Positions 11,615 to 23,006 of a stretch of DNA of 64,000 nucleotides are shown here, one piece after another. The stretch is taken from NCBI GenBank assembly GCA_018857735.1, contig JABMCL010001960.1:1-64000 (forward strand), written 5' to 3'. The translations under genes and the position numbers were made by a program. The notes beneath the pieces were generated by a model. That model did not search any database and was not told the origin of the DNA. It saw only the letters and a program-made list of their open reading frames with translations. The stretch is from Alviniconcha marisindica. Lineage: Eukaryota; Mollusca; Gastropoda; Provannidae. The first letter of the stretch is position 1. Each line of letters begins with the position of its first letter.

Positions 11615-11815
11615 TGGGGAAATGTACTATACGACGTAATACAAGAAACAATTCAACACAAGCGCTTTCGACAGAAAGTCTTCGTCAGGTGTAAGAAAAT
11701 AGACAGATAATAAAAGAAGCAAAGAAGAAGATAGACAAGGAGTTGAAGTTAAAAAGAAGGTTAAGAATGTATATGTAGATTTAAAACGACGTCATCAAAA
11801 TGACAAAAATTAGGA
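11615..11815. repeat. Dispersed repeat C, copy 1
   Basis: It is about 200 bp, similar along its length to 61290-61510 in the same orientation. It is non-coding and its class is unknown. Confidence 0.75.
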
Positions 11816-12329
11816 GCACGATCTACAGTTTACCAAATACATACTTCGTAAGGTCCTTCCAAGCTGCTTTCAGTTACCATAATTATTGTCTGATGCATGG
11901 TCAAAACCGTGGAAAAGATCACTGACAGGAAGTGTGGATTTTAAATGTCTGAGCCGTGTGGGTAAATAGCACCAATGTCGCTATGAAACGGTGATTCAGC
12001 GATAGGTTGTGGCTTTTACTGTCGCTTTTCGCGGATAACGTTATTGAAACTGCCAAATCATAATTATGAGACATCTGTGATTTCCGTCGCTCTATCAAAA
12101 TTGAAGTTTGTCACTTTTGTCACTTCGTTTGTTGGTTTCAGAGCGGAGGGGAGCCAGTCGATGTTTGGTTGTGTTTGATTCATAAGATATTCTTTACAGA
12201 AACACATTATATGTGTCCAAAAACAAAACAAAAAGCTAATAAACAGTACATCTGGATTATTTTGCATTCATTCTGACTGCAAGTCCCCTGTGTTTCATTA
12301 GTTCTTGGTAAAGCGCTGCTAATACAGTA

Positions 12330-12740
12330 GGTTTGAGTAGTTTACCGCCAAATAAGAAACACTCGTGTGAACTTTGCTGCAGTTGAGCATTGACTACTTA
12401 TTACACGAACACATACTAAATTATCCAGGTACATGGCTCCATGGCTGTGAAAGGACAAGAAAGCCATTAGTGGATGGTGACAGCCTGTCTACACTGTGCA
12501 GATGGGTGCGTACCGTCAGGAAGCAGTCTGTCAAATGTCGCTACGTTTCTTTCTTCCTTTCGACACAGTAGTTTTCTATGGTTAGGAACACGACACACTT
12601 CGTTATGTGCTTAAGAAAACGAAAACGAAAGCATATCAGACCAACCAGTTTTGCGTGGCAAATAGTGAGAGGTCAAGAAACGTTTGACCTCAGAAGTGAA
12701 CAGTGAAAACAGCTAAAATGAGTCTGATCTTGTAACAACA
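12330..12740. repeat. Dispersed repeat E, copy 1 (diverged)
   Basis: Blocks such as AAATAAGAAACAC, CATTACACG-like text, GAACAGTGAAAACA and TAGTCTTGT-like text occur in the same order at 19080-19590 in intron 3. The two are clearly diverged copies of one element of 400-500 bp. Confidence 0.5.
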
Positions 12741-12876
12741 ATCTTTACAAAAAATAAAAAACAAAAAGAAGCTGATTTTCATTTCGGTCTAGTTTCGATT
12801 GTAATATTGAACTCGTTTCCGTAGACTAAAACAATTACATTGTATATCCAAGTCCATCGTCATGTAACATTTAGCC

Positions 12877-12880
<4 letters not shown>

Positions 12881-12951
<71 letters not shown>
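12881..12951 (+). promoter_or_regulatory. TG-repeat acceptor of exon 2
   Basis: About 34 TG repeats end in GTGCAG, the 3' splice site. There is no ordinary polypyrimidine tract between the repeat and the AG, so the U/G repeat itself must serve as the tract and the branch point must lie upstream of it. UG repeats at acceptors bind TDP-43/CELF-type proteins in other animals. Confidence 0.7.
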
Positions 12952-12953
<2 letters not shown>

Positions 12954-13017
12954 TCTGGAGCTGAGGTTCAACAGGACAACTCGCTACCTGGCATCAGTAC
13001 TCTTTGTTGTGGAAATG
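12952..13017 (+). CDS. SLC5-like exon 2 (residues 116-137)
   Basis: This 66-bp exon encodes YLELRFNRTTRYLASVLFVV and then EM. YLE(L/Y)RF is a strongly conserved SLC5 stretch at the start of a membrane helix. It is in phase 0 on both sides. The donor is ATG before GTCAGT, a usable but not ideal site. It is short and depends on the TG-repeat acceptor, so its inclusion could vary. Confidence 0.85.
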
Positions 13018-13439
13018 GTCAGTACTTCTGGGGCTTGTTAAGGAACAACAACAAACAACAGGGAGGGGTGTGAGTTTGTGTGTATGTATGTGCGCGCGCG
13101 TGTGTGTGTATGTACATGTACCAGTTTATTGAGTTATTTTATTTTCGACCGGTGTACAAATCCACTGTCTCACCCCCATCATCATCCATTGGATTGCTGC
13201 TAGCAGTTGCTAAGCACGTATACTTCTAAATCATTAATGACTGAATATTTCTTGGTTCTGTTGATCAATATGTCTTTTTTTCTACGCTGTCTGGCTGTCT
13301 TTAGTATCTCTCAAACAAACTACAAAAAGACCAAAAACAACGCTTCTCGCCTCGTCCTGAGAGTTCCCAAAACTAACCAGAAGAGAGCCAGCGAGGCAAG
13401 GGGTGAGGACGAGAAGAAGGAAGGTTTCTGATTGGTAAT

Positions 13440-14794
13440 ATCGGAGTGGGCGACCTCCGTCGGCCTGCAACTGGCCCACAGCCGTGCTGATCGACAGCAT
13501 CCTGGATTGATCAGTATCACACAGGTCAACGAATTTTTCTTGACACACTTCAAACTGATTGCGAGAGAAGCGACCCCGCAGCAAACCCTGTTTTACTCCA
13601 ACCCTGTAGAAGTCGTTTTTTTTGTGTGTCTCTCTGTGTGATGACACCAGTACTGTTTCTTGCATCTCCGCATCCCCTGTCAACAGGGGGGATGGCTATT
13701 GTCACACTGTCGCCAACTTCTCCTGGTTGCAGTTCAGATCACCTTCTTTTCAGCATTATTTCTGCTTGGTTCTCTTGACAAGTCCTTGTTCGTTTCCGAA
13801 TGTCTAAAGTCTTTCTAACGTGTTTCTCGGTATGTTCTTTTCTGCCTTCCTGATGTTCGCTTTCATCATCTTTCCTGGGTAGTTGAAAACTGTCATTCTC
13901 ATTTTCCACAAGATGGAGGATCCTGTCTTGATCAGCTATTAAGTTCATCGTCACCAGTTGACAAGCTGACAGTAATTCTTCATTGTCATTAAGTTCAATG
14001 TTGGCGATGATCAAGGACCCATTCCGGACTGCCATGAGCAACTTCCAGAGGATTGTCCATCTGAGACTCAGTGAAGTCAGTTTCTTCAATAATGTCTGTG
14101 GTGTGGGGAGAACTGGAACAGTCTTCTTCAGCAGCAGTTTCTTCGGCAGTACTTCCGGGATGGCTGCCTTGAAGATCATCGAGAGAAATAACGTCTGTTG
14201 CAGCACCCTGAATTGGTTCTGCATCTCTGTGTTCTGCACTTGTATTTTCCGGTTGACAGTTGCGAAGGAGGTCTTCCTCGGTTTCAGTCATGTCGATGAC
14301 TTCATTTGGGAAGGTGCTGGATCTTAGGCCTACTTTAGCCTCCACGCCAAACATCGCTTTGAATGGCGACATTCCAATGCCTGTGTGGTGGCTGGAATTC
14401 TTCATGAACTGAACACATTTTATTTCAGTAGTCCAGTCAGTGGAGTTGTTGTCATCCATCCAGCATATCAGCATGTCCTTAATGTCTCCATTTGCTCTCT
14501 CCACGGAACCCTGGGACTGGGGCATTCTTGGCTTGCTGTGAACAATCTTTAGTTCAGGCCACAGTTTGCAGACTTCAGTGATAACTGCAGCAGTAAATTC
14601 AGCACCATTGTCGCTCTGGAGAATAGCAGGAGCACCGATGGTCAGAAAAATATCAAGAAGATGAAGTGCCACTTCTAAAGCTCTCTTTGAAGTAAGAACT
14701 CTTAGAGTGCAGAATTTTGTGAAATGATCTTGGTACACAAAGATTCACTTGTACTGTCTTTTTGCCATTGACTGCATGTCTATGAAATATATCT

Positions 14795-14800
<6 letters not shown>
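13440..14800 (-). pseudogene. Integrase-core (DDE) gene of a Ginger/Gypsy-type element, broken
   Basis: On the - strand the frame 14738-13995 gives YQDHFTKFC, then QSDNGAEF and GSVERANGDIK. The D of DNGAEF and the E of SVERAN are the second and third acidic residues of the retroviral-type integrase catalytic triad; the first D would lie upstream in FIDMQS, where the frame is shifted. Integrases of this type, shared by Gypsy elements, Ginger transposons and host genes such as KRBA2/SCAND3, cut and join DNA ends. After a frameshift near 14200 the tail continues (DRILHLVENENDS..., then VPPVDRGDA-like text and FSRNQFEVCQEKF near 13565-13520), which resembles the C-terminal part of that host-like family. 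There are at least two frameshifts, so it is inactive. It lies inside intron 2, opposite to the SLC5 gene. Confidence 0.75.
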
Positions 14801-14844
<44 letters not shown>

Positions 14845-14895
14845 TGAGTGTGCGCGCGCGCGCGCGCCCGCTCGAGCGCATCTGTGTGTGTGTGT
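14794..14895. repeat. GT / CG microsatellite
   Basis: (TG)n is followed by CGCGCGCG and further GT. It sits at the upstream edge of the integrase pseudogene. Confidence 0.9.
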
Positions 14896-15124
14896 CCGTG
14901 CGTGTGCATGTGAACGCCACGTAGATTCTATCAAGTGCAAATCATCACACACATCATCTCTTACTAATGACGTCGTTCAAGGTCAGTTGAAAGCGTATGG
15001 TATTCTCATCTACCATGAAAAACAAGAGGAAAGCAGAAAACGCATGTTGTGCCCAGGCAAAAACTACTTTGTGAATAACAGATACTTGAAGAAATTTATC
15101 AACTCAAAGGCATATGCTTCCATT

Positions 15125-15340
15125 ATCAGACATGGAGAGACAGATATACAAAGACAAACATGCACAAACAAAGACAGACAGCCATGGAAATAGACAGACA
15201 AACGGACACACAGACGGACAGACGGATGGGCAGGCAGGCGGACAGACAGACAAGTAGACACACAGACAGGCAGACAGATAGAGATACATGCAGACAGCCA
15301 TGGAAATGGACGGACGGAGAGACGGACGGGAGGACAGGTC
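15125..15340. repeat. CAGA/GACA-rich tandem repeat
   Basis: Imperfect GACAGACA and GACGGACA units are present, with a longer duplication: CAGCCATGGAAAT occurs at about 15179 and 15295. It directly abuts the 5' end of the LINE. Confidence 0.85.
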
Positions 15341-17000
15341 TGGATGGTATAAGCAACCAGCTACTAATTGTCATTGCTATACATAATAGACTCGCTTACA
15401 TATGTTTTTAACTTATGCATTGAGAAAAACATTTTTCCGTCTGAGCTTAAAAAAGCCAAAGTGGTTCCGCTTCCAAAATCTACGGATAAAACAAATCCAA
15501 CCAATTACAGACCAATATCACTTCTGTCTGTTTTGTCAAAGCTTCTCGAAAAGCATGTGCACATTTATTTAAATGATTACTTAGAAAAGCGGCAACTCCT
15601 TCACCCCTTTCAGTCTGATTTAGACGTAAATACTCCTGCAATACTGCATTGGCACATCTTACAAATTCTTGGCTAACAGCCATGAATAAATCTGAGGTGT
15701 CTGGAGTAATATTCCTAGACCTAAAGAAGGCGTTCGACCTGGTTGATCACGATATTCTATTGAAGAAGCTCGCCATTTATCTTAAAAACTCAAGTTCTCT
15801 ACCATTTTTTAAATCATATCTTCATAATAGAATGCAGTGCGTCTTACTCCATGGCTCCTACTCCTCCAAAGTATGGTGTACCACAAGGTTCTGTTTTGGG
15901 ACCTATTCTTTTTAGTCTCTTTATCAATGACCTTCCATTACACGTGAAAGATATATCTGTTGATTGTGACATGCTGGCAGATGACACAACACTGCACACA
16001 TCTGGAAAAGATATTATGCAAATCGGAAGCAATACGCAAGACAGCTTAGATCAGGTATCCAATTGGTGTGATAATAATCATATGGTCATCAGTCAGATCA
16101 AGACCAAGTCTGTGACAATTGCTACCAGACAGAAACACCAGTTGTCACCACTCGATCTCGTTCTAAACGGGGCAAAAATTGATCAAGTGTCAGAACACCG
16201 TCTTCTAGGTATAACCATAGACAATAAACTTCGCTGGGACTCACATATTAATAATGTGTGTAAAACAGTTTCAAGACGAGTCTTCCTTCTGTCGAAATTA
16301 AGGTACATCGTAGACATCGACACAAGAAAACTGTTCTTCAATGCCCACATTAAACCTCACATTGATTATGTGTCAGTCGTGTGGGACGGATGTTCTCAAA
16401 AAGAGATTAAATTCTCTGCACAGAAGAGCTGTAAAGTTAATCCTTCCAGAGACAACTCTAACTACTGACCAGAAATTAAAGGAGATGAGAATAGCCTACA
16501 AAAACAACCTGATTATAACAACGGTTTGTTCATGTACAGGGTCCTTAGCAGTGAGGCCCCAGAGTACATATCTAACCTGTACACACACACTCCCTCACGC
16601 TATTCCAATTCTAGGAACTATCACCTTAGTTTGCCTAGGCCAAGGATGGACATATTCAAAATAAGTATGTCCTTCTCTGGTGCTTATCTATGGAACAACC
16701 TATCTCTGACAGTCAGATCTTGTCAGTCACTCAGTTCCTTCGTGCACACCTTGAAGTATTTACATAGGATGGACTGTGACATAATACTCCGCCCAATCCT
16801 TCCGACTGCTTGGGATAGTACCCCCCCCCCCCCCCCTCCCCCCCCCCCCCCCCCCCCTTACTGTTCTTTATTCTTTCTTCTTTTTTCTTTCCCCAATACT
16901 GGTTTTGAATTGATCAGATGTTCTGCTGCCTTATTTACAGGTTGTATGCTCATAATGTATAACTGAGTGATGTATGCATGTGTACATCTGGCGCTGTGAA
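15335..17000 (+). pseudogene. LINE reverse transcriptase (5'-truncated, CR1/jockey-like)
   Basis: This encodes the reverse transcriptase of a non-LTR retrotransposon. In order: LKKAKVVPLPK, TNYRPISLLS (near 15500), IFLDLKKAFDLVDHDIL (15711-15763), [19 protein letters not shown] (15878-15934) and MLADDTTLHTS (about 15970). The catalytic box reads LADD where YADD or FADD is usual. Then come HRLLGITIDNKLRW and a C-terminal segment NYHLSLPRPRMDIFK...LWNNLSL. At least two frameshifts (near 15660 and 15830) and the 5' truncation make it inactive. A poly-C tract at 16820-16859 interrupts the 3' part. It copied itself here by target-primed reverse transcription. Confidence 0.9.
16820..16859. repeat. 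Poly-C tract
   Basis: About 40 bp of C with a single break lies inside the LINE 3' region. Confidence 0.95.
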
Positions 17001-18160
17001 CACGCTATGTTTTGTGTGGAAATTCTCATGTATCAAATTTCACTCACTCATTCATGCCTGTATGTATATATATATATTATGCATGTAATTTTATATTTAC
17101 TCATCAGTAGTTGTTAGACGGGTTTTGACTGAGCCTAAACTACAATCCTTGTAAAATATAGTTTTAGAGCTCGAGTTCCAGTTCTCTGTCTCTTTCAGAC
17201 ACAGAGAGAGAGAGACTGAGGTTTTCGAGTGATTGCCATTGCAATGACTGGTCGTTTGAGACCTATTTTATACACCCATACAACTCCGCCCAGTCCTTCC
17301 GACTGCCTTCCGACCCCTGCTACCCCAGTTCCAGCTCCAGTTCTCTCCCCCCCCCCCTCTCTCTCTCTCTCTCTCTAACACACACGCTCGTGCGCGCGCG
17401 GCATTCAAAACAGTTTAGCTCTAAATGTAGAAGATCCCCTGTTCCTGTCTGCTGGCCAACCTCGACGACTGCAGCCACAAGCCGCACAACATGATTGATT
17501 GATTGATGATCACTTATGACCAAAAACCCGCCCATTCCTTCTTTCCAAGTAATCCACGAGAGAGCAGCTATGAACTCAATATGTTAGACTGCTTGCCCCA
17601 ATCTGATCAACACTGTCGATAGGCGAGGTGCTGTCGTTGAACTTTTATATCAGTGAGGATAGACGTAGGAACATTTGCTACATTTGTTAGCAACTGAAAC
17701 ATTAACAAGGGACAACCATCTTACAACGATGCTCATTTTTTTCATGTGTCATAGGTCATGGTCCCATTTTACGCATGATCAACACGATCTCGGCACAGTA
17801 GACAATAAGGGAAACAACCTATTTTCTTTAGTATGTCTTTGTGTATGCCTGTGTGTGGGTCAGTTTGGTAATTGTTTATTAATTTTCTTACTTTTTATAT
17901 ATGCTATTCAGTTTTCTTTTTCGTTTGTACAACGCCAGAGGGACGCGCATTGTGACATTTGGAAGTATGTTAATGTTGTTGCTGTTATTATTGTTATTAC
18001 CCGACTAAAACGTGTAGTTTACTCAAATTTTCTATGTATATCGGACATATGCCAGTGCTGCACATACCCCTCAAAAAGTTAAAAACTGATTTGATAATTT
18101 GACCCGCTTCGTCTCTGTATGCCTGCTAGTTTGCCAATTTAGCCTGTTTGCTGTCAACAG

Positions 18161-18212
18161 TTATTGTACCTGGCTGTCGTCTTGTACGCCCCGTCACTGG
18201 CACTGAACCAGG
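18161..18212 (+). CDS. SLC5-like exon 3 (residues 138-154 and one base)
   Basis: This 52-bp exon encodes LLYLAVVLYAPSLALNQ and the first base of the next codon. The acceptor is CTGTCAACAG and the donor is CAGG before GTAAGT, phase 1. YAPSLALNQ matches the conserved YAPALALNQVTG-type stretch of the family, and the VTG follows in exon 4. It is a small exon found by frame and homology, so it is easy to miss by length alone. Its donor is the first unit of a tandem array. Confidence 0.85.
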
Positions 18213-18560
18213 GTAAGTTGGGTTGAGCCCACTTTACACTGTGACATTTGGCTGGGGTAAGTTGGGTTGAGCCCACTTTACACTGTCATTTAGCTGGGAG
18301 TAAGTTGGGTTGAGCCCACTTCACACTGTGGCTTTGGACTGGGGTTAAGTTGGGTTGAGCTCATTTTACACTGTGCCACCGGACTGGGGTAAGTTAGGTT
18401 GAACCCACTCCCCACTGTGATGTTCAACCGGGGTTTGGTGGGCCTAACCAACTTCACACTGTGATACTGGACTGGGTTAAGTTGAGCCTAACCCACTTCA
18501 CACTGTGATCTTCGACTGGGGGCACAGTGATACTGGATATGCGTAAGTCGGACTGAACCC
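18201..18560 (+). repeat. Tandem array copying the exon 3 donor site
   Basis: About eight units of 43-50 bp are present, each with (G)GTAAGTTGGGTTGAGCC, CCACTTTACACTGTGA and a (G/T)ACTGGGG- or CAACCGGGG-type tail that matches the last exon bases plus the donor. GTAAGT-like donors survive at about 18213 (real), 18257, 18300, 18389 and 18543; others have decayed to GTTAAGT or GTTTGGT. Confidence 0.85.
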
Positions 18561-19079
18561 TCGTTTATTCCTTTAGCTTTATGGAGGATCTGAAGCAGTA
18601 AACAGCAACATCAGCAATGCAGTAAAATTATGCAACAGTGATGAAAATACAGTGGGGGGAAAAAAGAAGTATAATTTCTACTCACACTTGACTCAATTAT
18701 GCTAATTAATATGTAATTTTACACAAGAAAAAGATTCAGTCAGTCATAACAATCTGTGATAGTAGTCTGTAATTTTTGCTTCCCTTACAAATTTTAACAG
18801 ACATTTTAATCATTGTGGAAGACATATCTACAAAAGATTTACATTGACGGCGGTTGAAGAAATGTCTGTTGGACAAATCTTTTGCGACAATATACGCTAC
18901 ATATTCAAAAACAAAAGGAAATTCATCTCGAACAACCAGTAAATTTTATTTCATACACCTTTTGTCTCTTGGCAAATTTCATTGCAGGCCAACTTCGATT
19001 GGTTATTGCGGCGGAACTTCACACAGGCAGAAACAGACGTCAGCCATAAACGATGTAGAGAGCTTACAGAATGGGTCTG

Positions 19080-19590
19080 AGTGGGTTACCGCAAAATAAG
19101 AAACACGAATTGTGTCTGTTTTGTGGTAGCCCCGAGTCTTGACGAGCTGGCTACGACAGTACTTTGGCTACACAACGAGTCTTTCTTGCGTCGCAGTAAA
19201 GCACTAGGAAAACCCATTGTGTGAACTATTCATTACACGTACGTACAGTAAATCATCCTGGTACAGATCCAGCTTTGAGTGTGAATTGACAACAAAGCCT
19301 TCGGTGACAGCCTTTTTATGCCGTGCAGCTGAATGCACACTATATGGGATTAGTCCCATATTCAGTGCATTCACCGTCAAATGTATATTGGTGTGTTGTC
19401 TTTTTATTGACATAGAGAAACAAGAGACAAAGAACTCACTTAGCTTGTCGCGTTTACAGAAAGCGAAGGAAAAAGAATTTCAGACCACTGTTCTGTGTGA
19501 TGCATCTGTAGGCCCACTAACAAACCACGAGAACAAGACACGCAACTGAACAGCGAAAACATCTGAAATAGTAGTCTTGTGACAAAGTAT
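19080..19590. repeat. Dispersed repeat E, copy 2
   Basis: It shares ordered blocks with 12330-12740 in the same orientation, including AAATAAGAAACAC and AACAGCGAAAACA. It is non-coding. Confidence 0.5.
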
Positions 19591-21316
19591 GGTAAACTTG
19601 CACTCTGCGCTTGCCATACCTTGCACCTAAAGTGCATGTTTAGCCAAAGGATGTGCTCATATTCCTTCATCTCCAAACAACCAACATTTCTTTGGCTTTC
19701 GTAACTATTCAGTTTTGACAGTACAGTTGAACTTATCTCCATTGAGTGGAGTGTACAATTGAACAGACGACTCAAGCGGGCAAAGCTTGTCACGTGACAA
19801 TCCCAGCAGCGACAAAGCGCACGCTAATGAGCAGTAGGCTTACGTCAGGGTGGCAGTGGAAATTGTGTCTGTGTGTTATTTGGACGTGTTGGCTATAAAA
19901 ACGGCTTGACTTCGATACGGACGGATTGAATGTTTTAGAAAGCAGCATAATGTGAGTTGGTGCAATGTCGTTGACACCGAATGTTTACACGACTGAGTTT
20001 GTGTGAGTGCGTTCTTATCGTTTCATCAAGAACATGTCCCAGCAGCCTGACTGCTCTTGTTCTCTTCATATTTTCAGAATGTCTCCGCCGTCGTTTCATA
20101 CCTCCTGAAAATTGTCTAGTCAATCTACGGTTTCGAGTAAAAAAGCAAGCAACATGGCTAAATCTGGTGGCATTTGCTTCACAAAAGTATGCTTATTGTC
20201 ACATATAAAATAGGACAACCAAAGCCTAGTAGAACATGTAAAATTTTGATTTCAGGCTGTAAAATATTATCCTCATAATATTCAGACCATTTTGGCCTGC
20301 GGTAAGTAGATTGTCTTTTGTTTCTGTGTCTCTCGTGCTGGACGTCACAAAAATAGCCACAATACGTCATAATTATTCTTTAGTTTCTCATATTTCACGT
20401 TTCTGAAAGCATGTTGACCTAGATATGCATTTGGTCGGTTATCCAGAAGGGGAAAAAACAACAGCAGATTTGTCAATGCCTGAACAGTGTCGACTCCGCC
20501 GTATCGGGAAAGTTTTTTTCTGGAGTTCAGCTATGCACTGAGATAGAATAAAGTTATAGACTGCCGAGATCGCATAGGATGAGTGAGTCCTTGTTGATTT
20601 ACCGACTGACTGTAGCAGACGATTATTGTTGCACGAGTACAATGTTTATCTATTAATCTGCTTTGTGAAAAGTATGGCAACACATTATAGTCACAATTCT
20701 TACAAAATTGGCATGATTGGTCTGCTGGGGGAAAGTAGTGAAGGGTTCCGCAGTAAGCTCTAAGCCCCCTTCTCTCATCACAAACTTTCCGTCTGGCCAC
20801 CATGTGGTACGATGCTAACAGGTGATTCGAGTCTGGTGAATGTATTTTTTTCATTTTATCGCATTATGATTTAAGTTTGATGTTAGCATTCAAGTAAATG
20901 TTATTTGTTTCATTTGATTGGAGCTGCAGATGTATTTGGTCGTCAATAGGCGTGCGTCATGAATTATTTTGACGGTTTTGTTCAAAAGCTAGCTGTCTTT
21001 CGTTCCGTTGCACTGCTTTAGTTTGTGGGGCAAGTAGGAGAGTCACTTTTCGAGTTTTTCGCGTGGAATATTGGTTGAAGCGTTCTGACTGGCTGAAGCT
21101 TCTCGGAAACTTCTATTGTTGGCGTGGGACATTTCTCTTTCTAAAATGTGCGTAAAGAATTGCGTTTGTGGTCGCTTTTTAGCTTAACGTTTTACGCACA
21201 GTGTTTCCTTGACGCTGCCGTCGGTGCCATGAACAGCCCGAAAGCAGTTAACCTAGCTACCTCTGCCATAGACAGGTATTTAGTTGTTGTTGTTCTATAG
21301 TTTTTATAGGTTTTCT

Positions 21317-21346
<30 letters not shown>
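21317..21346. repeat. Poly-G tract, 30 bp
   Basis: An uninterrupted G run in intron 3. Confidence 0.95.
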
Positions 21347-21347
<1 letters not shown>

Positions 21348-21589
21348 TTATTACCCAAGCCTAGACAGAGTGGTTTCCAGCCTAGAGCACCAATTTAATT
21401 TTGACATAATTATGTTAATTGACAGGATACAGGAAAGAATAACGCTGAAAGTGATGATGCATACATTGTCAGCGTTCTGGCGGCAGTCAGGTCTGCTGGT
21501 AACAGTGTCACAGTGTTTGTAAGAAATACAAACTCGTTCAACTTGTGCGTTCCTGCCAAACGCCAATCTTATAGTATCTGCTTTTGATC

Positions 21590-21611
21590 ACACACACACA
21601 CACACACACAC

Positions 21612-21658
<47 letters not shown>

Positions 21659-21756
21659 CAGTATTCACTGGCGACAAAAGATTTAGCTATGCACGGGGCT
21701 CGCCTGCCCTTGCCATTATTTCATTGACGGCTGCGAAATGTGAGAGAAAGAGAGCG

Positions 21757-21814
<58 letters not shown>
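21590..21814. repeat. CA and GA microsatellites
   Basis: (CA)n occupies 21590-21658 and (GA)n occupies 21741-21814, separated by about 80 bp of unique sequence. Confidence 0.95.
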
Positions 21815-21817
<3 letters not shown>

Positions 21818-21977
21818 CAGGGTCTGTTTGGGCGTTACGTCAATGTCGCTAAGATAGTGTACTTGTGACGAAAATGAGCACATCGTTGTTTGTTGTGTGC
21901 TTTAATTCCTTGTGCTGTCAAGTGTCATTGATATTTGTGTACTAATAAAACAAATATGTGAAAACAAACTATCACAG

Positions 21978-22045
21978 TGACGGGTCTTTCTGTGTCGGCT
22001 TCCATTCTGGCGGTTGGCGCCGTGGTGACCTTCTACACTTCCATG
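21978..22045 (+). CDS. SLC5-like exon 4 (residues 155-177)
   Basis: The exon completes the split valine codon and encodes VTGLSVSASILAVGAVVTFY and TSM, one hydrophobic helix. This corresponds to the helix before the GGL(K/R)AV motif in SLC5 proteins. The acceptor is ATCACAG and the donor is ATG before GTGAGT, phase 0. It is intact and, unlike exons 3, 5, 6 and 8, has no junction-derived array next to it. Confidence 0.85.
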
Positions 22046-22850
22046 GTGAGTATTTTTCGGTGGTTTGGTTACATTATTAATATTAGCCATCTCACTTCAG
22101 TTTCCATTCACACGTTTTTTTTGTTTTTTTATTATTTTGGTTTTTTGTATTTTTGTTGTTGTTGTTTGTTTTTGTTCGTTTGTTTGTTGTTGTTTTGTTG
22201 TTGTTGTTTTTGCTTTTCTCTATACTTCGATGTGTGATATTGCAGCTTATATGAAAGAATGCTTACAAAAGCCCTGCGTGCCGTGTGTTCCTTAAATCTA
22301 ATGCAGATTTTGAGGGGATGGGTGGTATCATCGAGAATCTGACCAGTTGCTCTCTTCATTGCCAGTGAAATTTTCTATAGACTGGACGGCTGAATTCTGA
22401 TGCCCCATAAGTTTGCTGGCTGTTCTGACAATTCATATAACGATTAAAAACAACAAACAGTGAGAATGCATTCTACTGTTTAAGCTTCTGTAAACGGATT
22501 CTATGTGAGAAGCTGTGCAGCTTCTGAAAAGAAATAACCGTTGTGTTTTGTTTTGTTTTTTAAGCCATCTTCGGTCATTACTTCCTCAACTCTTTAGATA
22601 CCTGGAGAAATAAACAATCTCAGCCTCTTCTTGGTTAATACAAACGTCTTTGGGAATGCTTCCTTCTCGAATGTTGTCACACACTAGCTCTTTTGGTCGG
22701 TACTGAGTTCAAGGAAATTATTCTTGTTGGTAATACTGAAACAGAAAAACTTCGTCTTTCAGGCGACTAGTTCAGTTCAGGATGGTACCCCTTCTCTCCG
22801 AAGTTTCCTTAACGTTGCCTTTGAAGCAGTTTCAATGTATGTTTGACTGA

Positions 22851-23006
22851 CGATGGGGCTTCCCTGTCAAGCAAGGTGCGACCACCATCCATGAAGACAG
22901 TGCAGCTTATACAGTCTCCATCTCCAGCTTTAAAATGGAGGTGGAAGCAGTCACCCATGCCCTCCGCCGGCTTACCTCAAGAACTGACAGATCACACATA
23001 CGTTCA
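22851..23006 (+). pseudogene. LINE RNase H fragment, + strand
   Basis: Read with frameshift it gives EDSAAYTVSISSFKMEVEAV followed by THALRRLTSR, the same part of the RNase H domain as in the opposite-strand copy at 23296-23574. It stops abruptly near 23006, where the - strand copy begins. Confidence 0.7.

Larger units (their letters stand above)
11448..12951 (+). other. Intron 1
   Basis: It holds dispersed repeat C (about 11615-11815), dispersed repeat E (about 12330-12740) and a 68-bp TG repeat running into the acceptor. Repeat C recurs at 61290-61510, with shared stretches such as CACAAGCGCTTTCGACAGAAA and TTTAAAACGACGTCATCAAA. Nothing codes. Confidence 0.8.
13018..18160 (+). other. Intron 2
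   Basis: It contains the integrase-like pseudogene (13440-14800, - strand), GT and GACA-type simple repeats, the LINE at 15335-17000 and several hundred bases (17400-18150) in which I recognise nothing. Confidence 0.8.
18213..21977 (+). other. Intron 3
   Basis: After the donor array it holds dispersed repeat E copy 2 (19080-19590), a 30-bp poly-G tract (21317-21346), a CA repeat (21590-21658) and a GA repeat (21741-21814). The stretch 19600-21300 shows no gene or repeat that I recognise. Confidence 0.75.
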
